Source of the DNA: PALSA-505 sp036502085 | GTDB lineage: Bacteria; Actinomycetota; Actinomycetes; Streptosporangiales; Streptosporangiaceae | Length of the DNA: 38,185 bases | Direction of reading: 5' to 3' | Assembly: GCA_036502085.1 (NCBI GenBank) | Contig: DASXZD010000091.1 | Span: forward strand, 1 to 38,185 | Shown: one piece after another, positions 1 to 6,540 of the stretch | Layout of the letters: the number at the start of each line of letters is the position of its first letter | Numbering within the stretch: the first letter of the stretch is position 1 | Notes under the pieces: model-generated | The model's database searches: none | Told to the model about the DNA's origin: nothing | Seen by the model: only the letters and a program-made list of their open reading frames with translations | Position numbers and translations under genes: made by a program

Positions 1-1224
1 GTCGTGCAGCACGCCGGCGGCGGCGTCGGTCCGCTCGGGCTGCTTGAGCGCGATCGACTCCAGGGAGGCGAGGGAAACCTCCTGCGCCGTCGGGTAGCGG
101 AACGAGACCCGGTCAAACGCGATGGACGGCGCGGTTCCCGACGCGTCACGGGCGGGCAAGGCCACCGCGCCCGGCTTCTCCTTGATCAGCGGCTCAAGGT
201 CGAGGACCTCGAAGACCCGGTCGAAGCTGACGAGCGCGGTCATCACCTGGATCTGCACGTTGGACAGCGACCCGATCGGCCCGTAGACGCGGGCGAGCAG
301 CTGCGAGAGCGCGACCAGCGTGCCGAACTCGAACGCGCCCCTGACCACGAGGCTGCCGCCGACGCCGTAGACGACGGCGGTGAACAGCCCGGTGAGGAGA
401 GTGATCACGATCATGAACACCGACCCGTACATGTCCCTGGTGACGCCGATCTCGCGGACCTTGAAGGCCTTAGCTGAGAACAGCTCAGACTCCTCGCGCG
501 GACGGCCGTAGAGCTTGGCCAGCATCGCGCCCGCCACGTTGAACCGCTCGGTCATCGTGGAGCCCATCTCGGCGTTGAGCTGCATGGACTCCCGCGACAG
601 GCGCTGCAGGCGTCGGCCGAGCCTGCGCGCGGGGAAGATGAACAGCGGGATCAGGATGAGCCCGATCAGGCTAACCAGCCACGACAGGTAGAACAGCGTG
701 ACCAGGATGACGATCAGCGACAGGACGTTGGAAAGCACGCCGGACAGCGTGCCGACGATCGCCTGCTGGGCGCCGACCACGTCTCCGTCCAGGCGGCTGA
801 CCAGCGAGCCAGTCTGCGCGCGGGTGAAGAACGCCAGGGGCTGCCGCTGCACGTGGTCGAACACCTGGGTGCGCAGGTCATAGATGAGCCCCTCGCCGAT
901 CCGCGAGGAGAAGTAGCGGTTCACCACGCCGAGGAGCGCGTCGAACAGGGTGACCCCCGCGACGGTCAGCGCTACGACGATGACGACGCCCTCGTCCTTG
1001 GCGACGATGCCGTTGTCGATGAGCTCGCGCAGCAGCAGCGGGTTGACCACCGTGATCGCGGCGTCAAGCGCCGTGGCGATGAGGAAGATCGTCAGCTTGA
1101 CCCGGTAGGGCCGCGCGTAGCCGACGATGCGCTTGATTGTTCCTGGCTTGAGCTTCTGCTTGGTGACCGACGGGTCCATTCGGAACCCGCCCGCCGCCCT
1201 GAACCCTGGCCCGTGCACCATCAT
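1..1224 (-). CDS. ABC exporter, membrane half plus linker (3' end outside window)
   Basis: Reading leftward from ATG at 1224, 408 codons are open to the window edge. They encode a type-1 ABC exporter transmembrane domain. A basic N-terminus is followed by the first helix (VKLTIFLIATALDAAITVV), then the family signature FFTRAQTGSLVSRLDGDV near residue 125. More helices follow, and the linker LVSFDRVFEVLDLEP precedes the nucleotide-binding domain, which is cut off. Homologues fuse membrane and ATPase domains in one chain of about 600 residues that works as a dimer. The substrate cannot be told. A TAGCAT box at 1232-1237 ends 7 nt before the ATG, suggesting a leaderless mRNA. A second ATG directly follows the first. 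Identification as an exporter half is secure; the role is not. Confidence 0.88.
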   Translation of the reverse strand, partial: MMVHGPGFRAAGGFRMDPSVTKQKLKPGTIKRIVGYARPYRVKLTIFLIATALDAAITVVNPLLLRELIDNGIVAKDEGVVIVVALTVAGVTLFDALLGVVNRYFSSRIGEGLIYDLRTQVFDHVQRQPLAFFTRAQTGSLVSRLDGDVVGAQQAIVGTLSGVLSNVLSLIVILVTLFYLSWLVSLIGLILIPLFIFPARRLGRRLQRLSRESMQLNAEMGSTMTERFNVAGAMLAKLYGRPREESELFSAKAFKVREIGVTRDMYGSVFMIVITLLTGLFTAVVYGVGGSLVVRGAFEFGTLVALSQLLARVYGPIGSLSNVQIQVMTALVSFDRVFEVLDLEPLIKEKPGAVALPARDASGTAPSIAFDRVSFRYPTAQEVSLASLESIALKQPERTDAAAGVLHD

Positions 1225-1231
1225 TTAGCCG

Positions 1232-1237
1232 ATGCTA
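1232..1237 (-). promoter_or_regulatory. -10 box of leaderless ABC exporter gene
   Basis: On the minus strand TAGCAT is followed by 7 nt and then ATG at 1224. No purine-rich ribosome binding site lies between them. The same arrangement recurs across the window. No convincing -35 is seen. Confidence 0.45.
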
Positions 1238-1305
1238 GTTCCCCCGGCGAGCCGCTACGCCATGGTTTTCCGCCAGGCGAACACCCCGGCCGCCTGGCGG
1301 ACGCG

Positions 1306-1515
1306 TCACTTCCTGGTGGCGCCGCCCCGGCCGCGCAGGGCCACGCCCGTCTCGGTGAGGATGCGGTGGATGAACCCGTACGACCGGCCGGTCGCGGTCG
1401 CCAGGGAGCGAATGGACTCGCCGGCGTCGTAGCGGCTCTTCAGGTCGGTCGCTAGCCGGTTACGGTCTTCCCCGGTCACCCGGGTGCCTTTTCTGAGCGT
1501 TGTCGATTCGGCCAC
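1306..1515 (-). CDS. gbn: Gbn-like small nucleoid-associated HTH protein
   Basis: A 69-residue basic protein with one helix-turn-helix. The stretch SIRSLATATGRSYGFIHRIL (residues 34-53) is followed by a glycine/arginine tail, LRGRGGATRK. As I remember it, this closely resembles the Streptomyces GATC-binding nucleoid-associated protein Gbn (SCO1839), a small architectural protein that binds GATC-containing sites genome-wide. In Streptomyces it also sits beside an ABC-F gene, as here (1668-3266). Start is GTG at 1515, with GGGAGG 5 nt upstream. An 8-bp inverted repeat (1541-1570) and a GATCA site (1569-1573) lie just upstream. The family assignment is strong by eye; the symbol is borrowed from the Streptomyces member. 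Confidence 0.8.
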   Translation of the reverse strand: MAESTTLRKGTRVTGEDRNRLATDLKSRYDAGESIRSLATATGRSYGFIHRILTETGVALRGRGGATRK

Positions 1516-1540
1516 CTTTACCTCCCGTAAGGGTTAGCAC

Positions 1541-1570
1541 TCATTGCGTTACATCCCCTACCCGCAATGA
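1541..1570. promoter_or_regulatory. Inverted repeat upstream of gbn
   Basis: TCATTGCG (1541-1548) and CGCAATGA (1563-1570) are perfect reverse complements separated by 14 nt, with arm centres 22 nt apart. The second arm runs into GATCA (1569-1573), the core expected for Gbn-type binding. The position, 26-55 nt upstream of the gbn start, fits an operator or autoregulatory site. The function is inferred. Confidence 0.4.
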
Positions 1571-1667
1571 TCACCTATCGGGGCGTCGTTGACCACCCGC
1601 ATCGACGGGCATAGTTCGGCTTAGCCAAACAGATACGAAATGCCGTCCCCCGTGCGGCCGGGCAGTG

Positions 1668-3266
1668 TCAGGCGAGGGCAACCAGATCGGCGAAATCGGC
1701 GGACCAGGTGTCTTCTGTTCCCTCTGGAAGCACAATCACGCGCTGCGGCGAAAGCGCGTCCACGGCCCCCTCGTCGTGGGTGACGAGGACGATGGCGCCG
1801 CGGAATCCCGCCAGCGCAGCGAGGATCTCCTCACGGCTGGCCGGGTCCAGGTTGTTCGTCGGCTCGTCGAGCAGCAGCACATTCGCACCAGAGACAACAA
1901 GGAGCGCCAGCGCCAATCGCGTCTTCTCGCCGCCGGAAAGAACGCCGACCGGCTTATCGACGTCGTCACCGGAGAAGAGGAAAGAGCCGAGGACTTTGCG
2001 CTGCTCGGTGTCGGTGAGGTCGGGCGCGGCGGTGTGCATGTTCTCGATAAGCGACCGCTCGGTGTCCAGGGTCTCGTGCTCCTGCGCGTAATAGCCGAGC
2101 CTTAGGCCGTGACCTGGGAACACCTCTCCGGTGTCCGCCTTTTCCACGCCAGCGAGCAGCCGCAGCAGCGTGGTCTTGCCCGCGCCGTTGAGGCCGAGCA
2201 CCACGACGCGGCTGCCCCGGTCGATGGCCAGGTCCACGTCGGTGAACACTTCGAGCGACCCGTAGGACTTCGACAGCCCCCTGGCCGTCAGCGGGGTCTT
2301 GCCCGACGGCGCGGGGTCAGGGAAGCGCAGCTTCGCGACCCGGTCGGCCTGCCGCTCGCTCTCCAGGCCGCCAAGCAGGCGGTCGGCGCGGCGCTGCATG
2401 TTCTGCGCGGCCTTGGCCTTTGTCGCCTTCGCGCCCAGCTTGGCCGCCTGCAACTGCAGCGCGGAGGCCTGCCGCTCAGCGTTGGCCCGCTCCCGCTTGC
2501 GGCGGCGCTCGTCCGCCTCGCGCTGGGCGAGGTAGGCCTTCCAGCCGACGTTGTAGACGTCAAGGACGGACCGGTTGGCGTCCAGGTAGAAGACCTTGTT
2601 GACAACCTGCTCGACCAGGTCCACGTCGTGGCTGATGACCAGGAGCCCGCCGCGGTAGGTCTTGAGGTGGTCGCGCAGCCAGGTGACCGAGTCCGCGTCC
2701 AGGTGGTTGGTGGGCTCGTCGAGCAGCAGCGTCTGCGCCCCGCCGAACAGGATCCGGGCCAGCTCCACCCGCCGGCGCTGGCCGCCGGACAGGGTGTGCA
2801 GCGGCTGGCTCAGCACCCGGCCGGGCAGGCCGAGGCTGGCGGCCAGCGAGGCCGCTTCGGCCTGCGCGGCGTACCCGCCGAGCACGGTGAGCCGTTCCTC
2901 CAGGTTCCCGTACCTGCGCACCGCTGCGTCTCGCTTGCGCGGGTCGGCCGCGGCCATCTGCTCTTCGGCCGTCCGCAGCGCGCCGAGCAGCTCGTCCAGC
3001 CCGCGTGAGGACAGCACCCGGTCCATGGCCAGCACGTTCAGGTCGCCGGTGCGCGGATCTTGCGGCAGGTAGCCGACGGTGCCGGACCGGCGGACCGTGC
3101 CGGCGGCAGGCTGCGCCTGCCCGGCCAGCACCTGGGCCAGCGTGGTCTTGCCGGCCCCGTTACGGCCGACCAGCCCGATCCTGTCACCGGGCGCGATCTG
3201 GAAGGACGCCGCGTCGAGCAGCAGGCGCGCGCCAGCGCGCAGCTCGATGTCCTTTGCGGTGATCAT
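1668..3266 (-). CDS. ABC-F family ATPase (ribosome-associated type)
   Basis: A 532-residue soluble protein with two ATPase domains and no membrane segments, the ABC-F layout. Domain 1 has Walker A GLVGRNGAGKTT, signature LSGGQRRRVELARI and Walker B LLLDEPTNHLD. A charged linker of about 70 residues (READERRRKRERANAERQ) leads to domain 2, with VLGLNGAGKTT, LSGGEKTRLALA and LLLDEPTNNLD. Family members act on the ribosomal E site, as translation factors or as antibiotic-resistance proteins; which applies here is unclear. I chose ATG 3266 (MITAKDIELRAG), with GGAG 11 nt upstream; GTG 3278 is possible. The 5' leader holds a six-codon ORF and small hairpins. gbn lies downstream on the same strand, about 150 nt away. 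Confidence 0.9.
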   Translation of the reverse strand: MITAKDIELRAGARLLLDAASFQIAPGDRIGLVGRNGAGKTTLAQVLAGQAQPAAGTVRRSGTVGYLPQDPRTGDLNVLAMDRVLSSRGLDELLGALRTAEEQMAAADPRKRDAAVRRYGNLEERLTVLGGYAAQAEAASLAASLGLPGRVLSQPLHTLSGGQRRRVELARILFGGAQTLLLDEPTNHLDADSVTWLRDHLKTYRGGLLVISHDVDLVEQVVNKVFYLDANRSVLDVYNVGWKAYLAQREADERRRKRERANAERQASALQLQAAKLGAKATKAKAAQNMQRRADRLLGGLESERQADRVAKLRFPDPAPSGKTPLTARGLSKSYGSLEVFTDVDLAIDRGSRVVVLGLNGAGKTTLLRLLAGVEKADTGEVFPGHGLRLGYYAQEHETLDTERSLIENMHTAAPDLTDTEQRKVLGSFLFSGDDVDKPVGVLSGGEKTRLALALLVVSGANVLLLDEPTNNLDPASREEILAALAGFRGAIVLVTHDEGAVDALSPQRVIVLPEGTEDTWSADFADLVALA

Positions 3267-3304
3267 GAGGTTTGCCACTCCAAAACTCGGACAAATCGGA
3301 CCTC

Positions 3305-3345
3305 GCGTGACACACGCCACCCCTTGACCGGGGCCGGTCCGTCAA
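3305..3345 (-). promoter_or_regulatory. Hairpin-forming leader of the ABC-F gene
   Basis: Minus-strand RNA from 3345 to 3324 can pair TTGAC with GTCAA at its ends, or GACCG with CGGTC internally. The two pairings exclude each other. A second hairpin, GCGTG-TGT-CACGC, lies at 3317-3305. The first overlaps the stop codon of the leader ORF. Stems are short (5 bp), and no U-run follows, so an attenuator is possible but unproven. Confidence 0.3.
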
Positions 3346-3362
3346 ACACAGAGTGACAACAT
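3342..3362 (-). CDS. Candidate 6-aa leader peptide of the ABC-F gene
   Basis: ATG at 3362 opens MLSLCV followed by TGA at 3342. The ATG is 8 nt after the 3' end of a consensus -10 box, so it would lie at or next to the transcript start and be translated leaderless. It precedes small hairpins (3324-3345 and 3305-3317) and the ABC-F start about 75 nt downstream. Leader peptides controlling ABC-F resistance genes by ribosome stalling are known in other bacteria; the role here is inference. A six-codon ORF could also occur by chance. Confidence 0.35.
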   Translation of the reverse strand: MLSLCV

Positions 3363-3369
3363 GAGCTGA

Positions 3370-3375
3370 ATCATA
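3370..3375 (-). promoter_or_regulatory. -10 box upstream of ABC-F leader
   Basis: TATGAT on the minus strand matches TATAAT in five of six positions. The hexamer at the expected -35 position, TGGCCG, is weak. The predicted start is near 3362-3363, giving an ABC-F leader of about 97 nt. Confidence 0.5.
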
Positions 3376-3435
3376 CCTGGAGTCGCCGGGCACGGCCACG
3401 CGGTAAATGCCGATGCAGGCATGGCGGGCGGGCTC

Positions 3436-3467
3436 TTGTCAACGTACCGACGGTCGTTATATAACGA
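3436..3467 (+). promoter_or_regulatory. padR promoter with palindromic operator
   Basis: TTGTCA (3436-3441), an 18-nt spacer and TATAAC (3460-3465) form one of the best sigma-70-type promoters in the window. The -10 lies inside a perfect 14-bp palindrome, TCGTTATATAACGA (3454-3467). Six nt after the -10 comes the padR ATG. A palindrome over the -10 of a PadR gene is the usual place for autorepression. It could also affect the divergent ABC-F promoter about 80 nt away. Confidence 0.6.
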
Positions 3468-3471
3468 GCCA

Positions 3472-3822
3472 ATGAGCGAGCGCTCGCTGCAGGAGCCGAC
3501 GTTCCTGATCTTGACCGCGCTGGCCGCGGGGGCCCAGCACGGTTACGGGATCATGACCGACGTGCTGCGCATCTCTGACGGGCGGGTCCGGCTGCGGGCC
3601 GGGACGCTGTACGCCGCCCTCGACCGGCTCAGCACCGACGGCCTGGTCGAGGTCGACCGGGAAGAGGTAGTGGACGCGAGGCTGCGCCGGTACTACCGCC
3701 TCACCAGCGCGGGCGCCGAACGGCTCGCCGCGGAAGTACGGCACCTGCGGGCCAACACCGCGGCCGCGGCGGCCCGGCTGGGCATGTCCGGCGGCCCAGC
3801 GGCATCCGGGATGCCGGCGTGA
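3472..3822 (+). CDS. PadR family transcriptional repressor
   Basis: A 116-residue protein of the PadR winged-helix class. It begins with EPTFLILTALAAGAQHGYGIM, the family's first helix. RLRAGTLYAALDRLSTDGLVE is the recognition helix and following strand, and the wing RLRRYYRLTSAGAERLAAE follows. PadR proteins dimerise and repress nearby genes, often transporters, until a ligand binds. Start is ATG 3472: it follows the -10 box by 6 nt and begins where homology begins. An upstream in-frame ATG at 3421 would lie before the promoter and is rejected. The divergent ABC-F gene is the nearest possible target. No partner gene follows: the next gene is convergent. Confidence 0.88.
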   Translation: MSERSLQEPTFLILTALAAGAQHGYGIMTDVLRISDGRVRLRAGTLYAALDRLSTDGLVEVDREEVVDARLRRYYRLTSAGAERLAAEVRHLRANTAAAAARLGMSGGPAASGMPA

Positions 3823-3868
3823 CCGGGGAGCCAGGGCTAGCCGTTAACCCGAAGACCTGGTAGCGCTA

Positions 3869-4642
3869 TCACGCGCCAAACGCTTCGCCATCATGGGCTG
3901 AACCCGGCCCCGGCTCCGGCTGGCGAGCCTCGCCGGGCGCCGGCTCGATCAGGCGGATCCTGATCACGCGGAACATCCGCGGCGTCTCGCGCAGCACCGC
4001 GAGCCTCGGGTCGGGAACGGTCAGGAAGCGGTCGGCGGCCTTCGCGAAGTAGGCCGCCAGGCGCGGGTCATCGCGCAGCGACGAAATCGCGGTCCGGTCG
4101 CCGCCCAGGACCAGCGCATCGAGCTTGCGCCCCGCCTGGCCGAACACCGCGGCCGCGGTGTCCGCCGCGGTCCCGATCGCCTCCGTGGCCTGCTTTTCCC
4201 TGCGCCGGGCGAACCGGTGCTGCGAGGTGCCGCCCGCCGCGCTGCGGCCGTGCACCAGCCGCGATCCCACCTTCGAGGCGACGAGCCGGGGCGGCGAGCC
4301 GGCGAACACCCCGGCCGCGTAGCCGCCGAGGCGCACCAGCAGCACCCCCACGGTCCGGTCGGCGGTCGCATGATCAGCGATCAGCTGCGCCACCGCCGCC
4401 GCACCAGCCGCACCCACCACGCCCGACGCTCCCGCCGCGTCCGGCGGCATGTGCGCAACCGGAGGGAACGGGACATGACATTCGGCGATCGCCCCGTCCT
4501 CCCCCGCAAAACGGATGACGCCACTCTCCGTGACTTCGGCCGACACGCCGAGATGGCGCTCTGCGAAGGAGTCCACCCAGGTCACGAGCCGTTCTGGCGC
4601 AACTTCTACCCATCGTCCGCCACCTCGTGCCGGATTCTTCAC
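3869..4642 (-). CDS. acVLRF1-type peptidyl-tRNA hydrolase
   Basis: A 257-residue protein of the actinobacterial VLRF1 family, related to eukaryotic Vms1/ANKZF1 and to eRF1. These enzymes release nascent chains from peptidyl-tRNA on stalled ribosomes. The key element is SRLVHGRSAAGGTSQHRFARRREKQ at about residues 127-151: the glycine-rich loop with a conserved glutamine (Q141) and an arginine cluster replaces the GGQ loop of classical release factors. The N-terminus GGRWVEVAPERLVTWVDSFAERH also fits. Start is GTG 4642 because GGAGG lies 8 nt upstream; the frame extends 28 codons further to ATG 4726 but would then overlap the divergent gene. Convergent with padR. Confidence 0.8.
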   Translation of the reverse strand: MKNPARGGGRWVEVAPERLVTWVDSFAERHLGVSAEVTESGVIRFAGEDGAIAECHVPFPPVAHMPPDAAGASGVVGAAGAAAVAQLIADHATADRTVGVLLVRLGGYAAGVFAGSPPRLVASKVGSRLVHGRSAAGGTSQHRFARRREKQATEAIGTAADTAAAVFGQAGRKLDALVLGGDRTAISSLRDDPRLAAYFAKAADRFLTVPDPRLAVLRETPRMFRVIRIRLIEPAPGEARQPEPGPGSAHDGEAFGA

Positions 4643-4710
4643 TACGCACCGCCTCCGAGCGTTTACTATCCGAATCGTAGGACTACCGGCTGTGAACGAG
4701 GAACAGGTTA

Positions 4711-5565
4711 ATGATGCTGCCGACAAGCTCCGGCCCGCAGGCCGATCTCTGGTCTGGTGCCGGCGGAGGTATTCCGCACGCCCGGGCCGGCGCGCGGTAC
4801 AGCGCTCTCGGCGGCGCGCAGGACGTCACCCGCAGCGATGAAGCCGTAGCCAGGGCGCTCGCGGCCGCGATCAAGGACGCGGACCGGGTAGCTGACCTGC
4901 TCGACGTGCTGAGCGACGGCAGGCTGTGGGTCCCGCTGCCGGACGACGGCAGGCCGGTGACCGACGGCTCGTCCCTTACCCTGCCGACCGTCACCTACCT
5001 GGGCAGCGAGTTCGTCCCGGCCTTCACCTCCGCTGACGAGCTGATCAGCCTGATGACGGACCCGGCCGACGGGCCGCCGCCGGTCATCCCGCACGTGATC
5101 GTGCCCGCTGCGGACCTGGCCAGGGCGCTGCCACCCGACCTCGGCATCGCGCTGAACCCCGGGGCGGGAGCGAGCGTGCCGGTCTACCCGGCGGGCGTGG
5201 CTCATCTGGCCGGGGCCAGCCGCCAGGCTGGAGGGATCATGATCAGCGAGCCGCCGGCCGCGTCCGCCCGGCTGCTCCGCGAAGTCAGCACGCAGTTGCG
5301 GTCGGTGCCCGCGGTCCGCGAGGCGCGCACCGCCTGGCTCTCGGTGACAGGACAGGGCGAGGGCCTGGTCATCTCGATCGACCTGGCCAATCCCGCCGAC
5401 GCGGCCGCCCAGGACGCGGCGGCCCGCGCGGTGGAGCGGGCGGCCGCGCTGGTCAGCGACGATGCCGGCTTCGCGATCGACGTGACATTTCCCGGCGAGG
5501 CCGAGCCCAATCCGGTGGCGGACTCGGTAGCCGCCAGCACCGCCCCGTTCTACCTGCGATCCTGA
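4711..5565 (+). CDS. SseB family protein (enhanced serine sensitivity)
   Basis: A 284-residue soluble protein with two parts. The N-terminal SseB domain (about residues 40-150) contains the motifs ADRVADLLDVLSDGRLWVPLP, YLGSEFVPAFTSADEL and LARALPPDLGIALNPGAGASVPVYPAGV. The C-terminal SseB_C domain (about 165-280) includes AWLSVTGQGEGLVISIDL and ends in APFYLRS. The name comes from an E. coli overexpression phenotype; the biochemical function is unknown. In actinomycetes such proteins also occur near type VII secretion genes, but none are seen here. Start is ATG 4711, with GAGGAA 7 nt upstream; a second ATG follows. Divergent from acVLRF1, convergent with sufT. Confidence 0.8.
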   Translation: MMLPTSSGPQADLWSGAGGGIPHARAGARYSALGGAQDVTRSDEAVARALAAAIKDADRVADLLDVLSDGRLWVPLPDDGRPVTDGSSLTLPTVTYLGSEFVPAFTSADELISLMTDPADGPPPVIPHVIVPAADLARALPPDLGIALNPGAGASVPVYPAGVAHLAGASRQAGGIMISEPPAASARLLREVSTQLRSVPAVREARTAWLSVTGQGEGLVISIDLANPADAAAQDAAARAVERAAALVSDDAGFAIDVTFPGEAEPNPVADSVAASTAPFYLRS

Positions 5566-5599
5566 CCGGCCGCCGACCAGGGCCAGCGGCAGGGACCGG

Positions 5600-5621
5600 C
5601 CCGGCCGCAGGCCAGGCCGGG
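5600..5621. terminator. Hairpin between convergent sseB-family gene and sufT
   Basis: CCCGGCC (5600-5606) and GGCCGGG (5615-5621) are reverse complements with an 8-nt loop. They sit 34 nt after one stop codon and 6 nt after the other. There is no T-run, as is common for actinobacterial terminators. It may serve both transcripts. Confidence 0.45.
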
Positions 5622-5627
5622 CAAGAA

Positions 5628-6023
5628 TCAGACGTTGAACCCGAGAGCGCGGAGCTGCTCGCGGCCGTCGTCGGTGATCTTGTCGGGACCCCACGGCGGT
5701 ATCCAGACCCAGTTGATCCGGAAGTCATCGACCAGGCCTTCGAGCGCGTCCCGCGTCTGGTCTTCGATCACGTCGGTGAGCGGGCAGGCGGCGCTGGTCA
5801 GCGTCATGTCGATGGTGGCCAGCCGGTCCTCGCCGACCGTCACCCCGTAGACCAGGCCGAGATCCACGACGTTGATGCCCAGCTCCGGGTCCACGACGTC
5901 GCGGAGCGCCTCGACGAGATCCTCGTTCTCGGCGTCGACCGCCAGGCCGCTGAACTGCTCCTCCCCGGCCGCCTGCTCCCCCGTCTCGGGAGCGGGGGTC
6001 GCCGCTGTCGCGGGCTCGGTCAT
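5628..6023 (-). CDS. sufT: SufT, MIP18/DUF59 iron-sulfur assembly factor
   Basis: A 131-residue protein. An acidic, low-complexity N-terminus (residues 1-30) precedes the DUF59 domain. The domain has DLVEALRDVVDPELGINVVDLGLVYG, the conserved cysteine motif LTSAACPLTDVIEDQ and a C-terminal WIPPWGPDKITDDGREQLRALGF. SufT-type proteins help mature and deliver Fe-S clusters under high demand. It is the last gene of the suf operon; its ATG at 6023 overlaps the sufU stop by 4 nt (ATGA), so translation is probably coupled. The C-terminal PPWGP motif and the operon position make the assignment secure. Confidence 0.93.
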   Translation of the reverse strand: MTEPATAATPAPETGEQAAGEEQFSGLAVDAENEDLVEALRDVVDPELGINVVDLGLVYGVTVGEDRLATIDMTLTSAACPLTDVIEDQTRDALEGLVDDFRINWVWIPPWGPDKITDDGREQLRALGFNV

Positions 6024-6475
6024 GATGCCTCCTCAAGCGCCCTGGCGGTGGCATCTTTCCATGCCATCCAGCCGAGCAGGGCGCACTTGATCCGGGCCGG
6101 GTACTTGGAAACCCCGGAGAAAGCCACGGCGTCCTCGAGCAGATCCTCGTCGGGCTCGCCTGCGCCCTTGGAGCGCATCAGCCCGAGGAACTCGTCGCAG
6201 ACGGTCATCGCGTCATCGATGCTCTTGCCGATGGTCAGGTCGGTCATAACCGACACGCTGGCCTGGCTGATCGAGCAGCCGAGTGCGTCGTAGGAGACAT
6301 CGGCCACGGTGGGCTCGCCACCGACGTCTTTGAGGCTGACCCGGACGGTCACCTCGTCACCGCACAGCGGGTTGACGTGATGCACCTCCGCGTCGTAAGG
6401 CTCCCGCAGACCCCGGTTATGCGGGTGGCGGTAGTGGTCCAGGATGATCTCCTGGTACATCGATTCGAACTGCAT
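6020..6475 (-). CDS. sufU: SufU, zinc-dependent sulfur acceptor for SufS
   Basis: A 151-residue protein of the IscU/NifU fold in its SufU form. Three cysteines sit in the expected places: C38 in NPLCGDE (with D40), C67 in ALGCSIS and C131 in RIKCALLGW. The insertion between the second and third cysteine (about residues 85-120) marks SufU rather than the IscU scaffold. SufU binds zinc and takes persulfide sulfur from SufS C406. Start ATG 6475 follows a G-rich AGGGGG; an adjacent upstream GTG (6478) would add one residue. The 65-nt gap after sufS is the largest between consecutive suf genes here. Confidence 0.94.
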   Translation of the reverse strand: MQFESMYQEIILDHYRHPHNRGLREPYDAEVHHVNPLCGDEVTVRVSLKDVGGEPTVADVSYDALGCSISQASVSVMTDLTIGKSIDDAMTVCDEFLGLMRSKGAGEPDEDLLEDAVAFSGVSKYPARIKCALLGWMAWKDATARALEEAS

Positions 6476-6540
6476 CACACCCCCTAGCAACGCATCGCCG
6501 CCTCCGGTCCTTCCCAGCGCCGGCCGACAGCACCAGCAGA

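Noticed and set aside
1534..1542. TTAGCACTC, identical to one arm of the CIRCE heat-shock operator
   Set aside because: The second arm GAGTGCTAA is absent at the required 9-nt spacing, and the gene downstream is not a chaperone.
3820..3841. A short frame starting GTG at the end of padR, as the start of a partner membrane gene
   Set aside because: It stops after seven codons and the next gene is convergent; no remnant is recognisable.
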